A stretch of DNA of 64,000 nt from Trichaptum fuscoviolaceum (GCA_910574455.1 CAJSYZ010000011.1:3394941-3458940); one strand, 5' to 3'; shown: positions 1 through 12,300, numbered from the stretch's first letter. The notes: generated by a model from the letters alone, not told the origin. A program made the numbers and translations.

Positions 1-299
1 GAAACCGGAACCATGCCGATATGGGAAATGGGATCAATGCACCCCAATCCGCTTTGAAAGAAGTAGATTGAATGAAGGCACGTTTCTTGACCTTAGAGCT
101 GGGGGGATTGCGCTGTCGGCCGATAATCGACTTATTCTGCATATTGAAACCGAGCGATCTCCGTTTCGGCGGCAATGGTGGTGGCACAGAGGTGTTTGTC
201 GAGGAATAGGACATGACTACTTGAACGATATCTAAGATGAAGTAATACTTTTTCCCGTTTGATGCATTCGCAATTTGCGTCGTGAGCTGCTTTGCCAAC

Positions 300-1966
300 G
301 TCAGGTAGACTGTTTGACGCACCTCTCATCAATGAGCTCGAGCTCAAGGTTGCGGTACTCGAGGCATCGGACGCAAATACCGACACCGGAATTTCCGAAA
401 TCGATCCAGAGGATGGGGTGTGGTGGGGAGGCTGATCCCATCGAGCTCGCCTTCGCGTTTGGTGATCTCGGGCTTCTTGACGTCCGCGTACAGGAAGAAG
501 AAGTCGCAGAAGAGCGCTTGAGCCTGCCTAGGGCTTGCGCTTTTGAACTCGATCCAAACATCCATGCCACCGGGGCGCGAGAGCGCGGGGTCGAAACGCT
601 CAAGATGGTTCGTCGCTGCGACGAGAAGAGGAAGCGGCCAACAGCAGCGGCGACACCATCAAGTGCATTAAGAAGGCCAGAAAGAGAGAGCGTGTTCACG
701 TCGGATAGAGTGTCATATTTCTTGCTTTTCTTCTTCTTGCCAATTTCTTCATTGTCGTCATCATCGTCATCTTATCCTTGTTGTCGGACAACAAAGAGCT
801 CTTCTTCTTACCACCAGGAACACAGGTTGAGGACCCGTCGCGCGAAGTTGAGCGAGTGAATGCAGCATCAAGGTCCTCGAGAAGGACAATACACGGGGCA
901 GGCACACGGCCCATAAGCAACGACAACGCCACATCGTTCATCCAAAAGGCGGAACGTGAGATGGCGAGAATGTTGAGCATGAGCGCGCCAGCAAGGGCAT
1001 GGATCAACGATGATCTGCCCAAGCCAGGGACACGATAGAGGAAATTGTCGCGACAAGAGCGGTTACCACGGTCAGCGCACCACTGATTCAGAAAGAGAGG
1101 TTAAACTTTCAGTCGATGTGTGGCACTTTATGTACATACCTTCTCTGATTGCAAGAAGTCCCTTGTGTCGGCAAGGAGCATCTCTTAAATCCCCGCCATG
1201 AGCCATGGAATCAGCGAAATAGATATGAATTTGATGGTCGTCTGGTGAGGCAAACTGGAAGCCTTTGAGCTCCTCATCTCCGAATGACTTGTCTCTGAAA
1301 GAAGACTTGCCCGGCAAGATGGTGCGCGCTGTCGTCTCGAACTCGTAAGCGTGCTGGCATTCTAAGCGCTTCAACAACCATAGCATCAGCCAGTCATGTA
1401 GTTGTGTTCATCGGGTCATGAGCTATTGTTGCAATAGCGGATAACTACTAGGGCTACTTACCAGTCCCCACAACAATGAAAGTGTCTCCGGAAGTCTCTA
1501 GTTTCCAACCTGACCATGGCTGTCAGTGGTGGTAGCGGACGACGGAGGGCCTGTGATGCCAGTGTCAGACCCCACGTGGGAAGTCATCATGTCGATGCTG
1601 GGTACTACTAGTAGCAGGAGTGCGATGGCAATGGTGGTGGTGCTGTCTGGCGGTGTTCCAGAATTGCACCATCTTGCGTGCGCTGTAAACGGTGTGAGCT
1701 AGGATTCTGTATCAAATGGTATGTAAATAACGTGAAGTAAAAGGATTGAGAAGGAGAATAAACTCACCAGCCTTGAACTCCTGTGCCATGCTCGTGCAGA
1801 CCTCTGTCTCCCATTCCGCCCAGATCTGTTACGACATAATTTAGTACAAAGTGCAGGAGAGCAGCGCATGGAAGATGTCATATGTGAAGGAGACAGCGCC
1901 AAGGTTGAAGAAAATGACAAGCCTCAAGGTAGTGCAAGAGGATGAGATGAGAGAGTTTGTGCGCAT
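300..1966 (-). pseudogene. BCS1-like AAA ATPase, probably a pseudogene
   Basis: Reading leftwards, the gene shows a hydrophobic N-terminal stretch (about 1850-1966), a BCS1_N-like domain (about 1140-1386, containing LADTRDFLQSEK), then an intron and the AAA core. The core has a Walker A region (VPGLGRSSLIHALAG), Walker B (CIVLLEDLDAAF), LSGLLNALDGVAA and TNHLERFDPALSRPGGMDVW. Family members are membrane-anchored AAA proteins related to the mitochondrial complex III chaperone Bcs1; fungi carry many divergent copies. Two things argue against function. The Walker A lysine is arginine (GLGRSS for GSGKSS). The frame also changes near 612-628, between GRFLF and ATNHLERFD, where family members are contiguous, so no intron fits. 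The usual RPGRMD is RPGGMD. The C-terminal part after about 340 is not recognisable in a single frame. The exact start and 3' end are unresolved. Confidence 0.75.
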
Positions 1967-2214
1967 GGTGGGGGAGTTGAGGAAGGGGCTCAGTCTGGGA
2001 AAAGGCGAGCGGCGATGTCCACGTCGGGCTCTTGCTGACTCGGAGTCGGGAAAACAATACTACCAAGTTGCGTGTCTGTCTTTGAATCAAGGTTGGTCGA
2101 AAGCCCATTTGTTCCAGCTCCTCCGTCGTCTGCCAGAAGGCAATAGCATAAGTCAAGCCGTCCAGTTCCCTCTGACCTAGAACGTCCCGAGAATAACAAC
2201 CGGTCATTCCATTA

Positions 2215-2540
2215 AAATTATTATACCTAATAGTTGTCGAGCAGAGCAGTTGTAGTAGTAGCCGGACCGACCTTCGCCCCTCAGGCTTAGTTTACTAGTA
2301 CTAGTAGTTTCCGACTTCAAGCTGACCTCCGAATCGGAAGAACTTCCGAGTCAGAGCCTGAGACCGAGTCGTGGGACTTCAAGTTCAGCTCAAAAGTTCA
2401 AGTTGCCGAACCCGTAACGATGTTCGGTCTTCAGGTTGGTAGACCCGGATTCGAGCCAGTCGTGAATTTATCGAGCAGTAATTAGAGCATCACTGGTGCC
2501 AGTGAGTCCAAGTCCGACTCGGAATAGTTAGTAAACAATT
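2215..2540. repeat. Short inverted-motif cluster (left flank of protease cassette)
   Basis: The stretch is non-coding and holds CTCAGGC (2280), an ACTAGTACTAGTAGT palindrome (about 2294), TCGGAAGAACTTCCGA (about 2335), several CAAGTTC/GTTCAAGTTG copies (2378-2410) and GGTGCCAGTGAG (about 2495). The same words recur at 5.7-6.5, 9.1-9.26, 13.4 and 18.56 kb, so this is read as a terminal or subterminal repeat block of a DNA transposon. The rest of the spacer 1967-2749 has no supported gene. Confidence 0.5.
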
Positions 2541-2749
2541 CATATCGTTTTTTATTTACATACAGTCATACAACAACTTGAATACCGATGCACAGAAAAC
2601 ACAAGTATAAGGTCGACGAACACAGAACAGGAGACAAACATACAAAGACACAACTTGAATACTAGTGGTATGCACTGGTATGAGGTAATACTACGAAAAG
2701 AAAACAGTTAGAAATAGTATGAGTACAAGCCTGAGTCCTCACTGGCAGG

Positions 2750-5359
2750 CTACTTCGTCTGACTCCGAGTCTGCGGTTTAAGTGAATTAAAAGGTTCCAA
2801 TGCTGCTCGTTCCCGCTCAACCTTGTGGTGCTCCTCATTAAACCACGCTTCCCATGTCCTTGAGCCCTTGTTAGCCCTAGTTACCTTAATCTGTGGATGA
2901 TATTCCGCAAGTTCCGACATCACTGCATCATCCTTTTGTGATTCGAATCCGAAATGAATATCACCGTAACCGGAGGTGCGCATCTCCGACAATTGTTGCC
3001 AAATAGGGACTCCGTAAGTGAACCCATCGTGTTGCCATTCCGTCGAAGTCGTAACAAAGGTGATTGTACCAAGTGCGTTGGCATCCTGGTCGATGACCAA
3101 GCTTCCGGAATCACCTTGGTCTCCAAATATACGGCTACGACCACCGAAGTGCTTGCCGGGTGGAAATTGCAGGACCGCCTGCCAGCAACTCTCGATGCTC
3201 TTTACACCTTCTTTGATTCCACAGGCTTTGCGACGTTTGCCTTTACCGGAGAATGTACATCAAATTCTAGTGTAAGATCGACCCAGTAGGAAGTGAGATT
3301 GTTATAAACGCCCACTGTGTGGCCAGTTGTCCAACCAAACTTATATACCCGTCTTGTTTCAAGCTTCGAGGATACGACCTTTGTGCCATCATTCGCTAGT
3401 GCTCTATGGAGCTGCTTATCTTTAATCGCTTGTTCGTCCGTTTCTTCTTGATAAAGACGGCTGTAGATGTCGCGCGGTTTCGTGAAATCTTTGATATGCA
3501 CCAGACCATCATGTACTTGAGTGCCTTCCTTCCATCCCATGAACTCCAGAATGTCGTCGAAAGCAGCTGAACCACACATGCTCTTTGGTTCATACCTTCT
3601 CAAGTCTGCATAATTCCAAAATTGCCCCTTCCCATGCTGCTCGCAGAGAGTAGTCATGTCAGATGGGGAACGGTCGTCACAAATCCTGATCAACGCCCAG
3701 TCCGATGCATAGGGGTGCTCGCTAGTCCTCGGCTTCTTCGCGTCATCTTTCTTATTAAACCGATTGAACCTTCCCGGAGAGAATTCGACATATCCAAACT
3801 GCTCCATACACTGGAAATTCAATTCGCATCTCTTGACCTTGTTGAAGAAAGCTGTCGCGTCATCGCATTCCTTTTGGACTTCCTTCTTTACAACCTGATC
3901 TTTTATGATCTTTCTTATCCACGAGAAGATCGAATTCTTTCCTCTGCTTTTCCAACTCGCGTTCCATCATTCGTAAGTGGTCAGCCAGCTTCTCAGGCGT
4001 GAACAGCGAAACATAGGCCGTATAATTCGAGTTCTCGTCATGTTTGTAGTCGATGTACTGAGAGGCTTCCGTGATTTTATAGTTCTTGCCAGCGCCTTTC
4101 GATGTTTTGTTGCCCTTCTTGTTCCCTTTGACGCCCTTCTTGCCCTTCTTATTGCATTTCTTGCCTTTCTTCAAGCTGGCATCCTCCAAGTCGCTTTCAG
4201 AATCCTCAGGATGAAGATGGAACTGTAAATTAAATGGAATGGTGCCATGTCGACAACCGAGGGCATATAAGATGGGCTCCTCGTTTTGTATCTTAATCCC
4301 AAACAGTGACCCGGTTGAATAGCTGTCATACTGCGTTTTGCCCCTGGTCTCAGTGATGCCAAGGCATATCCCAACACATGTGGTGAAAGGCGCAGCAAGG
4401 CGCTGTAAGTACGTGTTGGCGGTATGGCGATCTTCATAGTTGCCCATTATACGTGGCTCTAGAACCATAGGGCTTGCTCGGATCAGGCGGGAGCGGCTGG
4501 CGGGAGTGGACGAGATATTTTTCGATCCTGTAGGCCAGCCTTGGCCTTGAACACCGTGAGCGGCGTCAGAGTCACTATGAGGGTCGTTGATGCTCTGACC
4601 GGGGGCAGACGGAGTGAAAGATGGTCTAGGGCGCTTTAGGTGGTGATTGCCATCGACAGCCTCAGGAACGTCATCGTCACCAGCCTGAGTACGGTTACGC
4701 TTCATATTAGCAGGGCCATCTGTGTTATCGCCGGAAGCCAGTTTGATATGTCGTTCCCTAATCTCGACCTCGACATCATAAATTGCGAGCTCCCATAGTA
4801 TGTCCTTCACCCTCTCCGCAGCCCAGCATCCCACTTTAGGGTGGAGACTGGGCTCCGTATCAACTCCGATCATAACAACGACGGGCCACTCATTTTCAGC
4901 GAGCAACTCGTGTCTAATGCCCACACTGGCAGGGCGTTCGAGGCCAACGCGGTTAACCTCAAATAGGTTCGCCTTTCCGTGCCCCTCGAGATATAGTGCC
5001 TTGAATATCGGCAATATTTTTGGGAACAAGTCTGCATCCCAGAACTCAGTAATGCGGTGATCACCCACAACCCCTACGCATTTCCACATGTTAGTCCGTT
5101 CCCAGTCGCCGCCGGTGCGCCCGACCAGGCGAGGAGCCCCCTCCAGGCCATAGTAATATTCCTCCTGTTCTAAAGGCGAGATAGTTTCCCTTCGTGTGGC
5201 GCGATTTGGTGCCAGTGTACAGTGAGCCTGTACGACGGTAGGCGCCTGAGTTGGGGAAGTACTGCCAGGTTGGACAGTGTCAACTTCGCGAGTCGACATG
5301 CCAGTGTGAGTGTTTGTTGGCATCCGAGGGGTTCTATGAGGCACTATTGATCCGCTCAT
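2750..5359 (-). CDS. Trypsin-like (chymotrypsin-fold) serine protease, Agaricomycete family
   Basis: The longest open frame begins at a GTG; the first ATG is at 5359. The N-terminal domain (YYYGLEGAPRLVGRT, later VVVMIGVDTEPS and DVEVEIRER) is followed by a polar linker with KRPRP, then the protease region. The catalytic triad can be read as His in ALGCRHGTIPF (about 4240-4270), Asp in ASDWALIRI (about 3690) and Ser in GDQGDSGSLVID (about 3105). A Lys/Gly-rich insert and a coiled coil (ELEKQRKEFDLL) lie between His and Asp. This order matches large Agaricomycete proteins predicted to be trypsin-like proteases; substrates are unknown. There is no signal peptide, so it is probably intracellular. 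The frame changes twice. Near 3858-3905 either a 43 nt intron or a frameshift fits. At 3191-3246 a 56 nt intron (GTAAAG...CGAG) keeps phase and gives HSP joined to SCWQAV. The gene may be intact or newly broken. Confidence 0.7.
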
Positions 5360-5379
5360 ACTCTGATTCTCTGCCACGA

Positions 5380-6537
5380 GTAGAAGTAGTCAACAAAGCA
5401 GGACTACCGGCGAAGGAGAAAGTAGGACTCACCTGGCCATATGCCATCGATGACACCTTCTAGTCTCTGCCTTGCAGATCGAATACTATTTTCCTCGTTG
5501 GATGGGCGAAAGCCCGTGATCTGCGAGACAATTCTATCAAATCAAAGCCTTCCCTTGGCGAAGCTGGATATCACCTCATTAATCATTGCTGCTGGTATAG
5601 GAGAACGTAGTAGAAAGCTGTAGGACTCACGCGGAATCGGATTTCTACGCGATGGCTTGGATGATGCCAGCATGATGCTGATTCAAGTTGAAGTCGTTGC
5701 TGTTGTGCTTTCGAGTTCAAGATGAATAGGTAGTACTATTGGGACGAAATGGGAAAGAATGCAGTGGGAAACTGAGTGCGTCGTCTTCAACTTGAACCAG
5801 TGGCACTCAGGCTGGCAGTGCCATGGCACCGGCAGTGCTTACTACTACTACTACTAGTAGTAGTAGTAGTAGTAGCACTGGCAGTGTCGGACTTTTAATC
5901 TGAAGTTCAACTTGAAGTTGCAGGATCACTGGCATGATCCGAATCCAGTAGTCTGAGTACCCCATGCCCAAGTCTTATCATAGTACTACCACTGGCACTC
6001 AGGCTGGCAGTACTGCGACATCACGGTGTCGTGTCTAGTACTACTTACTCTACAACTTCTTCAAGTTTACGCTTCAACAGCTTGAAGCTCTTTCACCTCG
6101 AAGTCCCTGTCACCCAAAACCATTTATTAAGTCCCTCAGGTATTGGCGGTGAGTCATCTTTCAGTCTCCTAGTTGAAGTCACCGCATTCAATACTCACTG
6201 ACAGGCTACTACTACTAGTAGTACTATTACTATCAGTACTACTATTCGGTAGCCTGAGTGTTGCCTCGACTGCTACTAGTAGTACTCCAAGTCCGTGTTT
6301 CAGTCTTGCGATCGAACTTCTGCCCTGAGTGCCACCAGTGACCGTGGCAACTACTACTATTCGGTTCGGACTTGGCAACTTGAAGCTGGAGTCTCCGTCA
6401 CCTCTGAGTCTGGTAGTACTGCACTGGCATAATACCAGCTACTGGTCACTCCGAGTCAGACAGGCACCAGTTGAAGTTTGAAAGGACTCGGAAGGAATAC
6501 AATCCCCCCCCCCCCCAAAGTTCAAGACTTGAACAAG
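5380..6537. promoter_or_regulatory. Motif-rich divergent spacer between protease and NLS-protein genes
   Basis: This 1.2 kb stretch separates the two divergent starts (5359 minus, 6538 plus) and so should hold both promoters. It contains at least four copies of CACTGGCA or its complement, GGCACTCAGGCTGGCAGT at about 5805 and again at about 5996, GCCTGAGTG at 6252, several CAACTTGAAGTT-like palindromes (5790, 5905, 6060, 6377), ACTACTACTAGTAGT runs, and a C14 homopolymer near 6504. The design parallels the divergent spacer of the Plavaka element at 13.4 kb. No gene is seen here. Confidence 0.5.
5833..5880. repeat. 48 bp near-perfect hairpin (ACT/AGT palindrome)
   Basis: Sixteen-base arms of alternating ACT and AGT triplets meet at 5855/5856 with perfect symmetry (5840-5871). 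CAGTGCT on the left and AGCACTG on the right extend it after a two-base offset. It could form a cruciform or be a binding site for transposon proteins; function is inferred only. Confidence 0.75.
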
Positions 6538-8797
6538 ATGAAGAATGCAGACCCAGACGGACCCGGCACCAATAGTAGGGCCCTTAACTCCGCGTCTCAC
6601 TCGCGGTCACAACTCCAGTTGTCAGGCCAAGTGACGCGGTTGGACGACTACGTCGGACTCCGAGTCGGAGGCACCTTTCGGCATGTGTCCTCCATGCCGC
6701 CACCGCCCGATACTACCAGTGGTGGAAATACGGGAAGAGGTCCCAGTGTAGAACCAAGTCCTCTTCTCCTGCTAGCGGTGAAGGCCACTACTCCGAATAC
6801 TCCAACACCTCCGGAGAGTCGAACACCTACTCCGGCAGTACATGCTCTGTCCAGTTCCCCGGGTCCATTCCAGCGTCATGGCTCCGGAGCTTCGAATAGC
6901 TCAAGTCGCACTGGTAACTTAAAAAGGTCATCTAGTGCAGGCAACGACCCGGGTCGTTATGGTAAACGGGCACGGTCTGAGAGTTATATAGGAGGTGCCC
7001 TGCCTGAAGGTTCGCCTGCGAGTCAGGTTCGGACAACGCGGGGTTTATCAAAGAGACATTATCCGATCCCTAGTGATTGCGGGTCGCTCACTACGGCTAT
7101 CAATAATACCGAAGCTGGCATTTCCACTCTTGAGGAGTACGCGTCCAAGACTATTGAAAACACTCAACGTATTGACCTGGTTCACCCGACTGGAAGCACT
7201 GGCAGTCAAGGTACTGAGGCAACCTTCATCCCTGCCACTGGCAGTGAAGCACTTCATGTTAGCGCACACTGGTTGAACCTGGGAAACAATCTTTGGAAAC
7301 GGACAAGGATGCGAATGTTCGGCTCAATGCTATGGAGAAGACGATTCAGCTGCTCTAGAAGGGCAGGAGGCTGTTTTGAGTGCTGTAGCCCAATTAAGAT
7401 CGTCGGTTACTCACCTAACTGATTGTGTATCCGGAGTAAGTGACAATGTCAATTTTCTAAAAAGAATGTCATCTGAAAACATACGCTTGTTAGAACCGAG
7501 CACCAGGCGATGCTGTCATAGCAAGGAAGGCTCTCGATGCTATGCTGTACTTCCTCTTTGAAGCCTCCGCAATCGTCCTTGATTTCAATGATGACGAAAT
7601 ACAAAAGTGCATTTCCTCTGCATCAAAGTCCCGCGGTCTCGGTCAGTTTCATCACTTCGATGTTGGACGGACGGGCCTCCTGGAAGTCATGAGAGACCAT
7701 CTTCTCAGATACTATATGACATGCATAGATCAAGAAGATGGCAAGACCTATCATACATTAACGAATGATGCACCACATGCGCAGTATGTTAAAACGCTAG
7801 AACGCCCTCGCGAGTTCTACGTGGGCTTGGATAAGGAGTTCAATCAGACCGACTTCTCCACTATGGATCCCTCTCGTCTTTTCCATTTCTTCCTGCCATT
7901 ATTCCAGATCCATCTCCGCGCACTCTGGGATATCATCGTTGATGTAGACACGTTGATCCAGAAACTGGATCATTTTACCTGCACCGTTGAAGAAGATGGG
8001 TCTGTAGTAATGGTTCCTGCTGTGTCTCGCATTTATGAATACGGCGAAACGGATGGCAATAAGAAACTCCGAACACATGCGCGTGAGCTGTATCCCGATT
8101 TCTTTACGGCTCCAGGTCGCAATGACGATGGCGATGAACTTCCTAGTTTGGATACTGCAAGTCGGGAACTGGCGCTACGTTTTTGTACCAAGGTTGACGC
8201 CATGTTTCAGGACAATGTCTCAGTAGAGGCTATATACGATCACGACATGCGCGTACTTAAAGAGGCGAAGGGCCTTTCATCTCTTTCTTTATCACAGCTC
8301 GTTATAGGGGATCTGAAATCACTTCCAAACCGCATTGAGGCTTCCTTCAGGGCGTTGGACACTCTTCACCTCCGCTTGATAAATGGGTTTAAAATCGTCA
8401 GGAGATGGTTGGAAATTGTCTCCAACACAAAGGTATTCAAACTCCTCATGGGCGTATCGGAAGCCCCTATCCGCAGCTTTCTCAACGAGATAATACACCA
8501 ACGGGCGGAGTAATTGACGCAATCCTCGATGCTTTTAACAATTTGCACAAACATACAAGCGACGCCAAAACTCGCGAATCTGCAAAGGATGCTGCACAGG
8601 CCATGACTACGTTGTTTCGCAACCTGGATTCACGCGGTGTACCCCCAATTCCTTCAAGTTCTATTGGTGCTAGTGCATGGAATGCGACAGCATCCAGCCT
8701 CGCGCAGCCTCGCGATTATCTAGAGGAGCTGATACAAAATACGGGCAAAAACGTGAAGGATTGTGAAAAGCTCTGGTATTATCATCGTATGCAGTGA
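6538..8797 (+). CDS. Unknown NLS/coiled-coil protein divergent to the protease
   Basis: The first ATG of the open frame is at 6538. The N-terminal third is rich in Ser, Pro and Thr with a basic nuclear-localisation-like patch (GRYGKRARSES, about 6953). It is followed by a coiled-coil segment (SVTHLTDCVSG) and a C-terminal globular, largely helical region (7494 onwards) with no family I recognise. Two introns are well supported: 7436-7493 (58 nt, GTAAGT...TTAG), joining VSG to NRAPGDA, and 8433-8476 (44 nt, GTATTC...GCAG), joining NTK to LSQRDN. Both keep phase. Two further frame changes, near 7262-7280 and at 7353-7357 (QLL then EGQEAVL), have no convincing intron and may be frameshifts. The coding DNA itself carries transposon-type words (CGGACTCCGAGTCGG at 6652, CACTGGCAGT at 7198 and 7237). 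Confidence 0.55.
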
Positions 8798-9358
8798 TGG
8801 GTTGGGCCACAGCGATCAGTAATTAATGTATGTGATGAAGTCTCTTCACTCTCTAATATGCGCTCACTGCAGTGCATTTAGCTCTTCTCTCCATCAAGCC
8901 GTTGCAGGGCAAAACAAGCAACCGTTCCCCGAAAGTTGTCTGGGAAATATTAAGAACTCCGAGGTGAAGCTATGACTTGAACTACCCATACAATCTCTGA
9001 GCTATGCCAGTGTCTTCTGTTTCTCCTTACATATGTCACTTCGTGAATTGTTGATAATAATTGTTACCTCGTACGATGAATACCATGATGTTATTGCCAG
9101 TGTAAACTGTACAACTTGAACTTGAAAGCAAGCCAAGAGTATGATGTCAACTTGAAGTTAAGACAGCCTAAGAGTCGATGCCTTGATTACACTTGCATGG
9201 CATCATGATCATGATGCCACTACTAGCAGCAGTGGCTCAGGCTGGCACTGGGTCTGTTTCATTTACATCTCTTTCTTTAATTGCCATATCCTCACTTTCA
9301 AGTTGTAGGTTTCAATCTACTTTGTAGTATGTGCTACTAAATGAAGAGTTTATCTTTA
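8798..9358. repeat. Spacer with motif cluster; boundary of protease cassette and Plavaka element
   Basis: No gene is seen. From 9090 it carries TTGCCAGTGTA, CAACTTGAACTTGAAAG (9115), CAACTTGAAGTT (9149), a CATGGCATCATGATCATGATGCC inverted repeat (about 9197-9219), and CACTACTAGCAGC followed by CTCAGGCTGGCACTG (9218-9250). The CACTA-like start at 9218 is a candidate transposon end, not proven. Confidence 0.45.
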
Positions 9359-12300
9359 TCATTGCCAATGTCTGCTTTCGTACAATGTTTCGTGCATGTG
9401 CATGTCAGCAAATCGGTTAACATAGAATTTATCATAAAAATCCAGGGACTCCTCAGGTGTCAATGACTTCGGAGGACATTCATCACCCTTCGGAACCCCC
9501 AGGAGGTGGGCTAAACGGAGGATGTCCCCTACATCTATCACAGATAGCTTCGGAGCCTTGCAGTCGCGGTGATAGCGACATCTGCCATTCACTCCGGTAG
9601 TACAGCATCCGACACGGGCGGTAGAGCTCTCTAACTCAAACTCCGGTTCGACTATCCACATTCTTGTTTTGAGGTCGGGTGAATCTCCAACACGCTTGAA
9701 AAATTGGACGAGAGCGCAGTTCTGATGCTCCCCTTTAGCGGTGAAGGAAAAAAGAAGCATAACACGGGCAACTCTCATTCCTGCAAACCCCTTTTTGCGA
9801 GTATTAACTCGAACAAGGACTGCGTCACGTCTTGCTTTTCCGCGCCAAGAGGGATTGGACCTGATCACCTCCCTCATTGCTTGTTCTATAGGGATCGATT
9901 CGCCATGGTAGGCAAAGAAAGCGGTGGCTGAATGGAAAATTGAAAAGTCATTGCTCATGTCCAATTCAACTGCTGGTTCGGCTCTGCCAGAGGAGCCCCT
10001 TAAGTTGGAGTTGTGCTTCTCGTACTTGTTGAATAAGTATTCTTTAATGAGCTGTCGGAGTTTTCGGAGCTCTGGATGGCCTTTTATCGCCACAAGAGCC
10101 GTGAGCTGCTTAGGGTACACCGTACTGGACTCTGCAAGGATGACAACAAAGAAGTCAGATGTGCAGCACCAAAAGCATGGGTTACTAAGTAATACTAACG
10201 TTGCTTCGAAGCCATTAACATCAAGCTCAAAGGGTCATTTTTGCCACCCAAGCGCATCTGGCGTTCAGCATGTTGTATGTCTTGAACCGCAAAATGCTGT
10301 GGCCCATGCACTAAGCTCCCGGGATCTTCCAGGTCTGCAATTTCGTTGAGTTCATTCTTGCCCACAATGTCATCGAAGAAGTCCTCTGTATCATCGCTTG
10401 CCCTTGCCAATGGAGCACCATGATGTTGCACCTGTTCCCTCCAATTTGAGGTCCTCTCAGCTTCATCCTCCTCCGACTCTGACATATTCTTGCGCAGAAC
10501 ATCACGCAAAGCTCTCCACGAAGCCTCCGCCAACGAATCGTCCAGCATTCCACGCCTTTTGAAGTCTGCCCTGGCTGCAATGAGTTTACTTAGTTGTTCG
10601 TTTGCTGTGATCATCTGACCCAAAGGATCATTTCTGTTTGAGCGTCGCCATGTTTCCTTGACCGCGTAAATGTGTTTATTCTCTGTGATTGATGAGCACA
10701 GCCCGCTCGGTGCAGCAAAGAGAGGGATCATTGTAGGATAGTGGACCATGGCATGCTGTCGTGGCAGTGAGAAGTTATCCCGGATGCCCTTGGCTATGAA
10801 TATTTGCCGAAATTGATGAAAGTGATCCAGAGAGGCTTTTATTTGATCAAGAGTTGAGGCTGTAATCGTGTACCGACGCACAAGGTAACAGAAGTCCAGA
10901 AATGCACTCAATGCGCGAATCATATCATCGTGCGCAATGCCCACGATAGCCGGAAGATACACCTAAGCAAATTGCATCAAATATCAGCAAACCACCGCCT
11001 CAAACAAGATAGAAAGGTCACATACTTTCATAAGTGCCTTAGAATCATTTCCTGTCCATTGCTTGAAGCCTCGGCCTTCGGGGAATCTACGAAGTCCAGG
11101 AAAGGGAGCAGCAACTCTTATTCTACGTGGAAGTTAGCAAAGGCATTTGCAATATATGTCTTGTGAGAGACGGTACCTTCTATCCACAACGTCCAGCTCC
11201 GTCGTGGTCAAGCTCTGGCAAATCCACTCAACAAGGTGATCCTTGAATACGCCTTTGATGATTTGGTGCAGTAGGTCTGGAGAAATGAGATCGCATATAT
11301 CTGCACGCGGAAAATCATTGGTGAAGGGCTACGTAACATAGTTGCGGTAAGTGCATATAATGGACAACTTGAAGTTGGAACACATACGACGATATCTTGG
11401 TGGAACCCATACTCCTTACGAATTGTGGCTCTACTTATGCTATTGTCATCCACCTGTTCTATCAATCGTTCGTGTAGCTCTTTTGTTCGAGGATTTGTAA
11501 CAAATTCCGGATTATCTAGGTTCTTGTGAGGTGTTGTACATCTATATAGTAGCTGCATTAAGCCATTTTCTCGAACTCGAGTCGGATGTGATTTTTGGAA
11601 AGGACAATACTTACTTGCAGCACCATCCAGTGCATATTGCGCATAGACTCACCTGTTCCGGATAATCGGCTATATACGAGCCGAGTCCGAGAACCGACCT
11701 ACGCAAGTGACCATCAGGGCACCGGAGCATGGTTTGTTCATTGTTTATAGACATTGCGGTCTTCAGTGGACTCAAGATTCTTGATATAGATGAATGAAAG
11801 ATTTGATGTCTAAAGCGACGGAAGTCATCTGACTTTTCGTATTGCCGCTCAGCTGCAAACTTGAAGTGTCAGAACACAATCGAATAGGTCACTTCAAGTT
11901 TGTAACACACACTCTTTGGTATTGCTAGAAATGCTACGAGCTGGACTGTATTCAACTTTTGGGACCGCCGGGCCTTGTTAGATACATTTCCTATTGAGAG
12001 ATATAACGGATAATATTCGTTGTTGCCAGTTCCAACGGAAACTGTTGTCTTGTCACTCCCTAAGATCACCGGAACAAACATGGACCCATGGACTGCTTTA
12101 TCTTCGGCGTAGATTTTGTTCTAAGTCAAGGATAATCAGAACACTTCCTCGAACTTCGAATGCTGCATGATTTATGACTTACAGCCTGTTCCCAAGCAAA
12201 ATTTCCGGACATGTAGTTTCTGAAGACTCGTTCTTTGTTGTCATCAGAATCCTCCTTCGGCTGATATTCACGAAACGGGACATAGTCGAATTCGCCTTCC

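Noticed and set aside
301..859. Long plus- and minus-strand open frames overlapping the BCS1-like core
   Set aside because: Only the minus frame carrying AAA motifs is meaningful; the others are shadows.
3977..4228. Plus-strand hydrophobic open frame opposite the protease
   Set aside because: It is the complement of the Lys-rich insert of the protease and has no own start context.
5841..6300. CRISPR-like look of repeated ACT/AGT runs
   Set aside because: These are irregular triplet palindromes in a fungal genome, with no spacers of constant size.
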